Assembly: GCA_014529385.2 (NCBI GenBank)
Contig: CM043963.1
Span: 70,336,912 to 70,400,911, forward strand
DNA length: 64,000 nt
Direction: 5' to 3'
DNA from: Adiantum capillus-veneris
Taxonomy: Eukaryota > Streptophyta > Polypodiopsida > Polypodiales > Pteridaceae
Shown: positions 34,106 to 47,000 of the stretch, piece by piece
How the letters are laid out: each line of letters starts with the position of its first letter
Numbering within the stretch: position 1 is the first letter of the stretch
Translations under genes and position numbers: made by a program
Notes under the pieces: model-generated
The model's database searches: none
What the model saw: the letters and a program-made list of their open reading frames with translations, nothing else
Told to the model about the DNA's origin: nothing

Positions 34106-34336
34106 TGTGAGTGCACGTGCGTGCAGATGCGTGCGTGAGCGGTGCGTGTGGAGAAGGGGAGGAGCACGAGACGGTGTGCGTGGAGAAACCTCAAGAACTG
34201 ATGAGTGAGGAGCTCCTTATTCTTCATATACTTATTCTTCATATATGAAGAATAAGGGAAGTGTACACATGGTGGGCAGGCGGCCAAACCCCAGGCGTCC
34301 AGCCTGGGTAAAAGCTGCAGCACCTTTACCCCAACA
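34106..34336 (-). repeat. 231-bp repeat module, copy 2, LTR-like
   Basis: On the minus strand it begins TGTTGGGGTAAAGG and ends CACTCACA, two bases before a primer-site-like sequence, so it behaves as an LTR end. It matches 13365-13585. It contains an ATTCTTCATAT duplication. At its upper side the chromodomain-element LTR begins. Confidence 0.7.
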
Positions 34337-34948
34337 TCCTCAATCCCAAGACCTCAAACACCTTCAAAGGTGGAGAGAGCTAGCAGGGAGTGAGGGAAGG
34401 GAAGAGGAAGAAGAAGTAGCATACAACAAAGAAGTACTTTCTTCACCATAGATTACTCTTGGAGCTTAGCTTAGCATAGTAATATAGATGGTAGAGAAGA
34501 TGAGCATGCCATTGAAGCTTGACTCTTGGTTGGATTTTGCATTCCATAGCCAAGAGATGTTGGTGTAGGCTTTCTCAAGCTTGGAGAAGGAGATAGAGTT
34601 CTTGCTCAACACAATGAGAGAATGTGTGAGAATGAGCAAAAAGGAGGTCTCTTCCTTGCCTAGGTAGACCCCTTTCTCTCTCTCTTTACTCTAGCTTGAT
34701 CCCTATTGGCCCTTGCTAAGCTTGGCCAATCACAAGCTATGGTCATTTCAAGCAACAAAGGTAGCAATTGGACAAGTGTCCTTCTTTCCCTCTTTGAGAG
34801 AGAGAGCTTAATTAATTAATTACATGCATCTAAATTCTCATTGGACCTCCCTAAAGGCCATCCAATAGGTTTTAGGCACAGCATGAGGGCAGCATGGGTA
34901 GGTGCTTGACATGTGTACTTATTGCCTCTTGAGTCTTGGACTTGCCTT

Positions 34949-35005
<57 letters not shown>

Positions 35006-35465
35006 CTCTCTCATGCCCATACCTTTAGGACTCGTCCCCTCCTTTGTAGGGATCATCTTTGACTTGCACACCACAAGCCCTAGGTCATCAAGCATGACAA
35101 GCACCTCAAGCACCTTAGTCATCAAGCACGACAAGCACCTCAAGCATAGGTCTAGCTTGCCTAAGGTCTAAAGTACCTAAAGGTCCTAGGTGTAAAGACT
35201 TTTAACACTAACTTTTGGAGATCTTTAATGAAGCTAACCCTAAGGTATTTTAAGGTCCTTTACCTGCTCATTTCTCTTGGGTAGACAATCTCCCTTTTGG
35301 ACCCTTCATGGAATGTAGCATTCTCTCCCTTTGGTCTCGTGTTGAGATAGGTCTAAAAGCACATATCTATACTCTAACTCTTGTTCCCATTCATTTTCCC
35401 ACATTAATGGATGAGTTCAATATGAGAAAATTATCTGGGATAGATAGATATTGGATTTTATGACA
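34337..35465 (-). repeat. 3' LTR (broken) of the old chromodomain Ty3 element
   Basis: On the minus strand it opens TGTCATAAAATCC. It is homologous but strongly diverged relative to 36262-37667 and 51310-52771 (CTCAAACACCTT.AAAGGTGGA, AAGCACCTCAAGCACCTTAG). It contains a long (GT)n at 34951-35004. It stops at 34337 where the 231-bp module begins. Confidence 0.75.
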
Positions 35466-35480
35466 TTATCTCTTTCTTGA
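35466..35480 (-). promoter_or_regulatory. Polypurine tract
   Basis: Minus strand CAAGAAAGAGATAA directly before the LTR start TGTCATAAAA. The same sequence, slightly changed, precedes the LTR at 37667. Confidence 0.75.
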
Positions 35481-35802
35481 AATCATAGTTGTCCTCGACT
35501 ATGAGGTAGAGAAGATAAAGCCTGAATCATTAGTCTATGTTTCTTAGCAGGTAGAGGATCCCTTTTTATCCTATGACATCATTCCAGAATGGATGACTAG
35601 TCCATTTGGTCCTTGGGAGACTTAGCTGCCACAAGCATGTATGCACTTTAGTCCATATCAGACTCCCAAAGTAGAGTGACAAATTCTACTTGGTGTTTGG
35701 GAGAGTTCGTCAACACAAACATGGTTCTAAGCATGCATACTACTTAAATTTGTGCACAATAAAAAGAGAACTAGTCTTATAAGACAAAAATATTTTTCAT
35801 TT

Positions 35803-35844
<42 letters not shown>

Positions 35845-35869
35845 TGCTTACTCTAGTGTAGCATTGTAA
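35481..35869 (-). other. 3' untranslated part of the old Ty3 element
   Basis: Non-coding between the chromodomain and the purine tract. Holds an (AT)n run at about 35807-35840. The portion next to the tract is shared with 37681-37740. Confidence 0.6.
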
Positions 35870-36183
35870 GCATTGACAAGGTTCATACTATCATTAAGTT
35901 GTGTTCCTTGCATCCATCTAGCATCTTCAAAAGGATAATTTTTGAACTTAATAAGATACCGTCGAAAAATCTTACCATGTCGAAGGATGGATTCGGGTTA
36001 AAGCACCTCTTCTTGATCCTCGATCTCGAGCGGCTCCTCAATTATTGGTTCTCTTGGTGACTCTCCTTTGTAAGGCTTAAGTAGGCTCACATAAAAAGCA
36101 TTGTGTATGAGCCAATGATTGGGCAACTTTAGTTGATACGCCAACTCATTGATTTGTTTTTTAGGATTCAAAAAGGACCATAG
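35870..36183 (-). pseudogene. Ty3 integrase C-terminus with chromodomain
   Basis: The minus strand reads NPKKQINELAYQLKLPNHW, then HNAFYVSLLKPYKGE, then after a stop PESILRHGKIFRRYLIKF and NYPFEDARWMQGTQL. This is the integrase GPF region followed by a chromodomain, which steers integration to chromatin in chromoviruses. It joins abruptly at 36183 to a different LTR, and the integrase catalytic core that should precede it is missing. Confidence 0.85.
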
Positions 36184-37667
36184 TATCTTGATGCAATGAA
36201 GTTGAAAAGCTTCATGCATCACAAACATAACATAAAATTTGTAGAAAGCATTAACTATCCCAAGCCTCAGTCCCAAGGCCTCAAACACCTTCGAAGGTGG
36301 AGAGAGCTAGCGGGGAATGAGGGTAGGGAAGAGGAAGAAGAAACATTCCATAGGATAAATAAATAGTTCCTCACTTATCATCACTCTTCTTGCTAGCATA
36401 CATAATAGCATAGTATAATGAAGATGGAGAAGATGGCAAGCTTAAGCATTGAAGCATGGCTCTTGGTTGGATTTGCATACCATAGCCGACAGTGTTGGTG
36501 TAGGCTCTCACTTCTAACAAGCTTGGAGAAGAAGGTGGGGTTCCTCAACTTTCACCAAGTGAGAATGATCCACAAAATGAGTGTGTGTCTGGTGTATACC
36601 CTCCCAGCACCCCCTTGCTTGCTTGGGGTGAGTTGTAGCTTTTACACATGTTTCAAGATCATTGGACCCCTCTACCCTTAGCCAATCACATGCAGCATGC
36701 ATTCAAGTACATGGGTGGTCTTTTGACAAGTGTCCTCCTTACCCCTTAGAGAGAGAGATCTTGAAAATATCTAGATATTTGTGGGATGGAACTAGAAGCT
36801 CATTGGACCCCTCTTTAGCCCAACCAATGCATTCAAGCACACCATGTGGCTAAGCATAGGGAGATTCTGACATGTGTCCCATGTGCCCTTTGAGAAAAGG
36901 GGTGCCCTTTGGGTGAGTGGAATGTTAAGTCAAAGATTCCCCTAACTTTGGAACTTTCATGCATAGGAAGCTTCTCAAGCACCTTCCTCATTAAGTTTGT
37001 AAGGTCTCTTTTTGACTCAAGCACCTTACCCCCCACACATGGGAAGCTTCTCAAGCACCTTCCTTATTAAGTTTGTAGGGTCTCTTTTTGACTCAAGCAC
37101 CTAACCCCCCCATGCATGGGAAGCTTCTCAAGCACCTTCCTCATTAAGTATGACAAGCACCTCAAGTACCTTAGTCATCAAGCACCTCGAGCACCTTAAT
37201 CTTCAAGCACGCACCTTAGTCATCAAGCACGACAAGCATCTCAAGCTTAGGTCAGGTTCCCACCTCAAGCTCAGCCCTAGCTTGCCTAAGGTCAAAGGAC
37301 TTTTACCACTAACCATTGGAGGTCTTTAATGAAGCTAACCCTAAGGTCTTTTTAAGCTCTATTAGATGCACGTTGCTCTTTGATAGACTACCTCCTTTTG
37401 GACCCCTATTGTGATGTAACCATCTCTCCTCTTGGTCCCCTGCTGAAGTAAGTATAGTTCAGCACTTATTGCACATTGCTCTTTGATAGAACATCTCCTT
37501 TTGGACCCCTATTGAGATGCAACCATCTCTCCTTTTGGTCCCGCATTGAGATAGGTCTAGAAGCACATGTCTCTATTAACTCTTGTTCCCGTTTATTCTC
37601 CCACATTAAATGATCAGTTTAATATGAGAAAATTATTTGGTAAAGTTAGATATTATATTTTATGACA
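36184..37667 (-). repeat. 3' LTR of the middle Ty3 element (end lost)
   Basis: About 91-92% identical by eye to 50956-52771 over shared parts. Begins on the minus strand TGTCATAAAATATAATATC after a purine tract (37668-37680). Its last approximately 300 bp are missing at 36183. Contains two to three approximately 80-bp tandem units (GGGAAGCTTCTCAAGCACC, about 36960-37160) and short CAAGCACCTCAAGCACC repeats. Confidence 0.85.
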
Positions 37668-37739
37668 TTACCTCTCTCTTGAAATCATAGTCGTCCTCGA
37701 CTATGAGGTAGAGAAGATAAAGCCTAGTCATTAGTCCAT

Positions 37740-40044
37740 GTACCTTAAGTAGTAAGGGACTTTTGGATCTTCCTTCTTTAACTTCAAAAGGTACTTTCCC
37801 CATATAAGTATGTACAATTATCATTGTACGCATACTCTATAAGAGGTAGGTACTTCTATCATAGAGAACATTGATCTACTTCCATGACATAGGCTTTTAG
37901 TAGATCAAGAATCGTTGGATTAGTTATTTCACTTTGGTCATCCTTTTGTGGATGATAAGCCAAAAGAGAAATTTAATCTACTTCCTAGATTCTCAAAGAG
38001 ACCTTTCTAGAAATTACTGGTCATTCTAGGATCTTTGTCCGACACTATGGGTGTTGGAAAGCCATGATGCTTGAAAATTTGAGATCTGAAGAGGGTTGCC
38101 ATTTGATGTGCCTTAATAGTTTTTTGACAGGCATAGAGTGTGTTTTCTTGTTAATCCTGTCAACTGAAAGAATCCAAGTTGCTTCCCTAGATCAAATTTC
38201 AACTTGTGGTATACCACGCATTTTGAAACATACTCTTGTATGTTTACTTTTCATGGTAGACCAACAGACATACATTTCTACTCCTTGAAGAGTAGATTAT
38301 GGATTTCCTTTTCACCCCGCATAAGGAGAAGTATGGGATTCATACATGACTTTCTTATTGTATGGGTGAGTAAAACATAGCCTATTGCCGTTTGGAAGAT
38401 AACCATCCTTCAAGGTGAATGGTTCTTTTTTCTTCCCTAATGCAAAGGCTCTAATTACATACTTAAAGTCTAGGTAAGTAGCATACTCATCTATCATAAA
38501 AAAATAGATCATTGTGAGTTGCTATGGACACCACATTTACCCTTGGTCGTTGTGAAAGTGCATCGACCTCTTGATTGTGCTTGCCAACAACGTGAGCAAT
38601 ATGAAATTTAAATTGCAAAAGAAAATTTGCCCAGCTCAATTGTTTGTCAGAGAGCTTGGTTTGCGTCATGAAGTTCTTGAGGCTTTGTGATCCATTCGTA
38701 GGATGAATGGAGTCCCCAAGAGATAGTGTTTCCACGTGTTGAGGGCATATAGAATAGCTAGTAGCTCTTTTTCGTATTTGCCCAATACTCACGTATTGAA
38801 GTTGAGTCTTTGAATCTCATATGCTATGGCATGTCCTTCTTGAAGCAAAGCAGCTCGAAGGCAATTACCACAAGCATCACATTGGACCTCAAATGGCTTT
38901 GAGAGATCTAGTAGTGTGAGCACACATTGAGAAATAAGATTCTCCTTATGCTTCTTCAAAAGCTTCTTGCACTTTTGCAGTCCATGAATACTTAACGTTC
39001 TTTTTTGTTAAGTCATGTAATAGGCTTGCTATTAGCAAGAATTGTTTTTAATGAAGCATCTATAGTATGCACACATACCTATGAAGCTTTATACCTCCTG
39101 TAGGTTCCTTGGATCATGTCATCTTTTTTGTTATCTCTAAGTTTGTTGGATCTAGACGGGTGCCATCTTTAGAGATAATGTGACATAAATATTGAATCTC
39201 TTGTAGGAAAAATTCACTTTTCTTTTTATTAATGAAAAGCTTATTCTCTCTCACAACTTGAAAGATTACCAGGAGATGTCACTTGTACTCTTCAAGAGAA
39301 TTTGAATGGCCTAAAGATTTTTATCCATGATGAGTTTGAATGTGTATGGAGTATTTGTCAGGCCAAAACTTGTAAATTATCAAATAGATCTTCTACCCGC
39401 GGCATGAGAAATCTATTTTTGATAGTGATCTTATTTAGTGCTCCATAGTCCACACACATATGATATGTGTCGTCTTTCTTTTGCACTAAAAGCAATGGTG
39501 AACAAAATGGAGAGGAGTTAGACCTCACCATCCCTTTTTTCACCAATTCATGCACTTCATGATCTCCTCTTATTGAACTTGTGAAACTTGATAAGGAGTC
39601 TTGTTAGGCAGTGAGATTCCTAGTAGGAGCTCAATTGCATGGTCATCATCCCTCATTTTAGAGGTAGCTCACTAGGGATGTCATCAATGAAAACATCTTG
39701 GGATCTATTTAGGATATTAGACAACTCTAATTCCTCTTGATTCCCTTTATTGCAAGGATATGGTGTTCCCCGACTCATTAGCATCTATGTACATGCTCTT
39801 TTCCCTGTAGGTGAAGTAGATTCTCCTTTCAAGGAACTTCATGCTAGAAGCCATGCGGTTAAACCATGGTGCCCCAACGATAACATTCTCATGTTTGAGA
39901 GGGGAGATGAAGAAATCCTTTTTGTCCACATAGGTTTGGACATAAAGCCTCAATTTTCCAATTAAGGGACTTGCATCTTTCCCCAAGCATAGGAAAGGAG
40001 AAATCCTTGGCAATGAGCATCCTCTTTTAGAGCTTCAAACATAG
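37740..40044 (-). pseudogene. pol: Protease, RT, RNase H and integrase of the middle Ty3 element, decayed
   Basis: In minus-strand order: a protease end (HENVIVGAPWFNRMASSMKF, 40013-39747); RT entry (HELVKKGMVRSNSSPFCSPL and MCVDYGALNKITIKNRFLMP, 39555-39358); RNase H end (MTQTKLSDKQLSWANFLLQF, HIAHVVGKHNQEVDALSQRP, 38792-38487); the integrase zinc region, then the core (VSDKDPRMTSNFWKGLFENL and NFSFAYHPQKDDQSE, about 38110-37890). Stops and shifts are frequent. The integrase tail and chromodomain are absent; 3' non-coding sequence follows directly. Confidence 0.85.
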
Positions 40045-40049
40045 AGGCT

Positions 40050-40705
<656 letters not shown>

Positions 40706-40718
40706 TGCCCCCCTTCCT
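40706..40718 (-). promoter_or_regulatory. Polypurine tract
   Basis: Minus strand AGGAAGGGGGGCA directly before the 3' LTR start TGTTAACC. Confidence 0.85.
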
Positions 40719-42320
40719 GATGTAGATTCCGTCCTCGGAAGCTATTAAGTTGAAGCTGGTTCGTCGAGGTGGAAGAGCATTTGAGATGAATGTCCTTAGC
40801 CTTCTTCAGTCACTGCAAAATCAAACAACATTGGCACAGTAATTGCATTCTCTTAAAAAGCATATGCAGTTTTAGGTAGACAAATGGATTGGTAAAAGAA
40901 TTTCAAACAATTTGGCAGCAATGAACATTAAATTGCAATGTAATCAAATGCATAAACAGATGTAAAGGTAAAAAATTAAACAAGTCTAGGGTCGCTAATT
41001 TGACGGTCGAAAAGCACTAGAGATCGAATATTAATACCATGGGTAAGCTTCTTAATTTTCTGTGGTCAATTAAGTTGTTTAATCGCGAGAGCCAAGTATT
41101 CATGTTCGAGGGCTGACTAGAGGCTATATCTAGAAAACCTTGTAGTTAAGCTACCATAAAAGGAATTTCTCATGAAATCATCGCCTGACTGATTACTTTT
41201 TCATTGACCCCCCAAGGTCTTTTCACATTGATTCAATTATGATGTGTGTGCTTATTTTGTATGCCTTGGGTTTTTTGCTTTTCAAGGAAAAGCGCCCACA
41301 CTGGGAACCTCTAGGGCTCTAGTACCATAGGCAATACACGTGAGTGAAGTACCAAATCAAGCTGAGATTTCTCTTCCAGCTTAAAATTTTACATTGTGGC
41401 ACTTTGATTTTTTGTTTGTTCATTTTCATCATTTAAATTTTGTAACTTTGGGGGGTCATATAACACTGTTACCCTCCCCAGGCTCATCACATTAGTAAAC
41501 TCCCTTTATAATACTTAAGCTAAAGGTCAATAGGGTTAAGCCCACTAGAAAGCCCTAGTACATTTCATACAATGCTGCCTAAATCGGATTAAGAACCTAA
41601 GTAACCATTGCTTATTAGGAAGGCATTCCCCATGGTATTAAGAGAAGATTTCTAATACCTAGCTTGGTCAAACTAGCTTAGTCGGACTGCTTGATTTTTA
41701 AACCTAGACAAGTGATTATGACAAAACATTACATTGAATTAAATGTTTGATACTAAGCCAATGGGCTGAGTATTATGCTACCAATCACAATCAAAGCAGA
41801 CAATCATAGATGCAAAAAGATAAGGGCAATGCTAATGGACAAGAAAGACCTGTTTGTGTCGATGGTCGCGCTTGATTTGAAGGTTCCATGAAGGTCCAAA
41901 TCCTATCAATAGCAACACGCTCCTGTACACACTATGAAACACAAACAATACCTCTAGGAGGCACATCAGTGGGAAAAGAGAACTTCGCTAATCTCTCAAC
42001 TCTAAAACAGAAACACTCCTATCGTACTAATCTTACCTTACCCTCCATCACTCAAGTGATGAGGATCAAAGGTGTTTTATGGCATAGGTTTCTGTTTCAC
42101 TGTACCTGATGTGACATGTGTAGGTATGAGTCAATGTTTTGACTTTTAATGTGCATACTCGTTTGCTAATTGCTCTTGTTCTTTTTTTCTTTTTTTTTTT
42201 GTGAGTATAAAGCTTTATATGTACATTCCCTAAGATCGGAGATTAAGAGGTCAGGGAAAAAGGTTGAGAGGGAAGCAAGTGAATGATGACTGTCAGCAAA
42301 CACTCCCCCCTTCCTTGGGT
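40719..42320 (-). other. Non-coding 3' part of the 9.1-kb element
   Basis: About 1.6 kb without a sizeable frame on either strand and without recognised motifs. A T-rich run lies near 42182-42200. Long 3' non-coding regions are common in Tat/Athila-type elements. Confidence 0.6.
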
Positions 42321-42323
42321 AGA

Positions 42324-43000
42324 TCATACCGTTTGAAATGAGCTTGTCACCCTTTGAAACCAATTGTTCCAGTTGGTAATAGGTGAGGATTTTTGCCAGT
42401 AGTTTTCTATTACCCTAGGTGCCTCGTCAAGTTGCAAGGGTGGTAAGGTACTCTCCCAGGATCGAACTTGAAGTGGTTCATTAGGTGATTCTTGAACACT
42501 GGGAGGTGTGGATTCTTTTGTAGCTTCATGGAGGTCCACTACTATAGATGGAGGCGGTGTAGAAGCTTTTACCTCTATGGATGTATTACATGAGGAGCTA
42601 GAAGCTTCATGGGACTCCCCCCTTCCTGAGCTAGGTGGAACAAATCGTTCTTTCTTTGGTACCCAAACTAGCTTGGGAGCGGGTGTGTAGCATTCTGTGA
42701 TTTTTTTCTTTTCACGATCATTGATTCGTTTTGGAGCTACGGGATTGGGCTCACTTGGGTCAGGTGATAGGTAAGAGCACAATCTACGTTTTGGCACCCA
42801 GATTTGATCATTTCCTTGATAGTAGCCTTGGGCTTCCAATAGTCGTTTAGGGATCCATCGCAACATTTTCTTACTTTTCTTGGAGCGAGTGGTACGTTTC
42901 TTACAAGGCTTCTATTTTTTAGCACTAGCTATGGTCACTAAAGAAGCTTTAGGGACCCACTTGTATGTTTTCTTCGTTACATTAGGATGAGTCTTGTCGG
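42324..43000 (-). CDS. Frame with repeated W(I/V)PK motifs, function unknown
   Basis: A 180-codon frame (42866-42324) plus an upstream part to about 42985 after stops. It repeats a short basic motif four times: YKWVPKASL, LRWIPKRLL, QIWVPKRRL and KLVWVPKKERF, each within about 25-50 residues, in a Ser/Pro-rich background (STPPPSIVV, STPPLQL). It sits where RT would start after the protease. I do not recognise a family. It could be a degenerate gag-pol linker or an accessory protein. Confidence 0.45.
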
Positions 43001-43059
43001 AAGCGATATGCATTGCTTGTAGCATATTTAAGGGTATAGGCATTTCATCCCCTCAGGTG

Positions 43060-44046
43060 TTACCCAGGTCGTCCCCCTATTTCCCAAGTGTCTATGGTTG
43101 ATGCTAGGTGGACCCAATCCACATTGTCTGATTCCGTCATACCCGGTAACACATCCATATAAGGAGAATCTTGGCCAATGTCTGTATCCTTCTTACAAGT
43201 GTAACAATATTGTAGTGGGGCCGAGTGAACTGTGGTGTCAGAGCGATGATCAATAATGGTTTTACTCCCTAAGGGGTGTACCTTACCAGTCACCAAATCC
43301 ACTCTAAGGACAGAGTCTTGGAATTGCAAATAGACATGATTTTTAGACCAATCGTGAACCATTTGTGCTTCCCTCATGAATGGTCGTCCTAAAATCATTT
43401 CATATGACATAAGGTGTTTAGAGAAATCCATTACAATGAACGTATGTCGTACCTTGTGTCCTAGAACTTTGATCTTAAGATCCTTGAGCATCCCCATAGG
43501 TTTGGCTATGGTACCATTTGCCATCTTTACCACAATGTTAGTAACACTGAGGCGGGGTTTTCCCATGGATTCCCAACAATCTTTTGTAACGATGCTAACT
43601 CCCGCACCACCATCCAGAATTCCCTTTATAGTTAATCCCTTGGTAGTGATGGGTAGGGTCGCATTAGACTCGTCGCCTTCAAAATACTGCCCTAATTCGT
43701 TAATGGGTACCTCAATCACAGACTCGTGTCCATCTAAGTCAAGTGATTGCACATGATTTTCCTCATCAATCATAATCGAGTCAGGCCTATTTGGTTGCGC
43801 AAACTGCGGTAATCCCGTTCGTAGCTCTCCGTTAAGGAATGCTCGAAGTGCAAGGAATAACTCAGGATCTCCATACAGCTTTGCTATGATCGTGGTTCGG
43901 ACCTCAGAAGACATGAAGTCCACTAGTTTGGCAACATTCATTGGCGTTTTGCAGGGTGTAGGTCCTTGACTAGGAACTGGTGAGGATGGAATCTCATATT
44001 CCTCAATGGGATCAGGTATTCCTTCGTTAAACATCCTTTCCAACAA
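43060..44046 (-). CDS. Retropepsin-like protease of the 9.1-kb element
   Basis: The 328-codon frame has a central aspartic protease domain: LTIKGILDGGAGVSIVTKDC (catalytic Asp in DGGAG), MANGTIAKPMGMLKDL, HTFIVMDF, and YEMILGRPFMREAQMVHDW matching the ILG motif. It would process Gag. It begins in a different frame from gag; the gag frame reads 82 codons of out-of-frame text over its first part, so there is a shift near 44080, mutational or programmed. The Met at 44046 is only the first in frame. Confidence 0.8.
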   Translation of the reverse strand: MLERMFNEGIPDPIEEYEIPSSPVPSQGPTPCKTPMNVAKLVDFMSSEVRTTIIAKLYGDPELFLALRAFLNGELRTGLPQFAQPNRPDSIMIDEENHVQSLDLDGHESVIEVPINELGQYFEGDESNATLPITTKGLTIKGILDGGAGVSIVTKDCWESMGKPRLSVTNIVVKMANGTIAKPMGMLKDLKIKVLGHKVRHTFIVMDFSKHLMSYEMILGRPFMREAQMVHDWSKNHVYLQFQDSVLRVDLVTGKVHPLGSKTIIDHRSDTTVHSAPLQYCYTCKKDTDIGQDSPYMDVLPGMTESDNVDWVHLASTIDTWEIGGRPG

Positions 44047-47000
44047 GAAGGGTGTATGCTCACTTTCTGATGTCCCGTCCTCACTCCTTCTTGGATGATA
44101 CTAGATATGGCTAACGGTCTATGGTTCATGTGGGGTGGATGAACTTGCGTGGGAAACACTGTGTCATGAATTTTGACCTGCATGGGTTCTGGTTCTAGTT
44201 TCCTTTGAGTCTCCTCCACTAAACCTCTTAGATGTTTCACCTGCTTAATCTCGTCTACTGGGTTTGGGTACGTCCCAATCTTCTTTTTACGATTCTTCCC
44301 TTTTTGCCCCTGCGGTTTATCTTGGGGGTCTTGGATTGGATTTGGAAACACTTGTGGTGTTTTCAGAGGCTCTTTATGGTTTTCTCTTATTCGGTTTTCA
44401 TTTGGTTCCATGTTACGGTTTTCTTTGTCGGTCTTTCCCTTTGTGGTATTGGTTCTAGTCTCCATTGTCTCGATTGAATCTGAATCATCCTCGAGGTCAT
44501 TCATATACACGGGGTCATCTCCTGTTCCTATGTTTGTTTTGGAACTTGGCTTTGAATTTTCCGTATTCTGCGACTTCTTCCTTCGTGTCTTCTTTTTCTT
44601 TGCTTGGATAACTGACGCGGTATCTCTCTCTTCGAGGATATGTCCTGGCCCTTGAAGCATGGACCGTGTAATCGCATAAGCGGGTGCGACGGGTGGTATT
44701 GGCGATGTCACACTAGCAATTTCGACCAAATTCAGGGGTGTGATTTTAGGCGCATTTGGGTTATAGGGGCATTGGGCAATCAAGTGATCTATGCCACAAC
44801 GATTACATGTGAGTATTGGCATTGCAGACGTGCTCCCTTGATTCATTTGCATCTGTGCAGCATTCTTTTGCAGCCTAATAGGGCACTCCGCTACTCGATG
44901 TGGTCCACCACACTCGTAGCATTGAAGAGGTGGCCTCCTAGCCTGGGTGTTGATATTTTGACCTCTGGATGCGAGAGCAGCAGCTTGATAAACCGGCTTG
45001 ACTTGTCCCCAACAATCTTCCATGTAGTATATAGGACACTCTTCCAATGTATCAAGTCCGTAGGCAATACTAGTGTCTATTTCCTCCTCACAACCATCTG
45101 CATAAGCATTTGATGGCTCGCAACCCACTTGGTTCATAGGGGCGACTCTTGGATGCGGGGGCTGCGGTCCTAGCACAGGAGGTGGTAACGGTGTAGCTTG
45201 TACAATAGTTTGAGATCCAGGGACCATGTGTTGTGGTAGTTGTTCAACAGGTGGAGTAGGCATCAATACAGGAGCTCGAGGCGCATCCGTCCAGGCTACA
45301 GGTGGTCTATTTGCCATAATGCGTTTGATCATTAAACAATCCTTAGCTTGGTGATCATACCTACCACATGCGTTGCAAGTTCCATTAAATTTTACTCTAA
45401 ACGTAGGGCACTCACTAGTGCTATGTGGACCTAAGCAAATGGAACACCATTGTTGCTCCCTTCTTGGATACATGTGACTATTTTGAGGGGGTCGATTATC
45501 CTTAAGAGACTCTTGGATTGCCTTGGTGAGGTCTGTCAAGAAGGTCTCAAATACCTTTGGCTCATTGGCAATGGGCTTTGCAGTCATGGGTTCATACTCA
45601 ATGGCTTGTGAGCTAGTGGATCTCGTGTCAGTAGACACCCTCATGCCTGCTATCATCAAGTTGTCCTCTAATTGGATTGCATTGGCAGTGACATCTTCCC
45701 AGGTTGTGATACCTCTAATCACTAGTCCATTATAGATTCCTTCATTCCTCAACCCTCGAATGAATCGATCAAGCAGTTGGTTATTGTTGAAGCGCTCATT
45801 TACAGGGCAACGAGAGTTTAAGTGCTTTAGACGACTAATAAAGTCCCTTACTGACTCTCCTTCCTTACGTTCGGCCTTCTGTAGCTGAGATGCTACACCC
45901 CAAAGCACACCTTCTCGTATGTACTCCTTTAGAAACAACCTTCGAAGGGTAGGGTAGATTGTTTTCTCGTCCACCCTTAGGGTCCTATACCAATCTCCAG
46001 CCTTCCCACTTAATGTCAAGCTTAAGGCATTGCACTTATGTAGTTCGTTGCGTTCCCCTAAGGAATCACATACTTGTTCAAACACTTCAATGTGTTTTCT
46101 AGCATCTTCGTCCCCATTGTTTGGCAATTTGTACTGCCTTACTTCTAGGCTCTCTATCATATGCATGACGCATATTTTCCGCGATAGATCGACCTATGGT
46201 TTGAGCAAACGCTGCCAAGTCACCTATGTGAGGAGGCAGGGCCGGTGGAGGTACTCTTGGAATCATATGTGGGAGAGGAACGGGTACCGGTCTTGGCATA
46301 TGTGTGGATGATGCAGGATATGGAACATAACCGGGCATAGGTCCACTCGGATAAGGGCTAGGGAGCGGCACTCGAGGAGCATAAGCAAGTGGTACAATTG
46401 GAGGTGTGGGGGCCATGTGTGCATAAGGGGCTAGAGGCACATATGGTCGAGGCCCCATATTAGGTACTACGACACTAGGTAGTGGCACTGCGCTAACCGT
46501 AGATGTCATCGGTACATTCTCTGTCAGGCTTATCCCTAGAGTGAGCACTGTGTTTTCCTTAATAGAGGGTTGAGCCAAGTTAGGGAAGCTAAAGTTTTCG
46601 CTCGGAGGCTCAGATTGCATAGAGACCCCAGGTGAAATGACGTAAGATGGGTCCATGGGGCTCATTAGAGGAGTCTCCATTTGTGATAGAGTAGGCTGTT
46701 GAGCCTTGCTCGTATCCAGAAATCTCATGGGGCCAGTTGAGAGTATATTTACCCCTCGGTTTTGCCTTTCTGATTGAATAATGCCATGGATAACATTACA
46801 GATCATTTTCTGTTGATCTTCGATGCTCGTGGCACTAGAGGTGGATTGTACAATCTCTATCCATCCTACATGGTAGGCGTGGCCAGAGTGTAGATCCGTC
46901 AACACCTCAGTGTGGAGGTCGTATGTCCAATGATCATTAATGAACAATCCTTCTAGAGTCGACGTGTTAACGGTTTCTTGTGAGGTAGAAGCAATATTGC

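Noticed and set aside
44232-45113. Plus-strand frames inside the 9.1-kb element
   Set aside because: Antisense shadows of gag.
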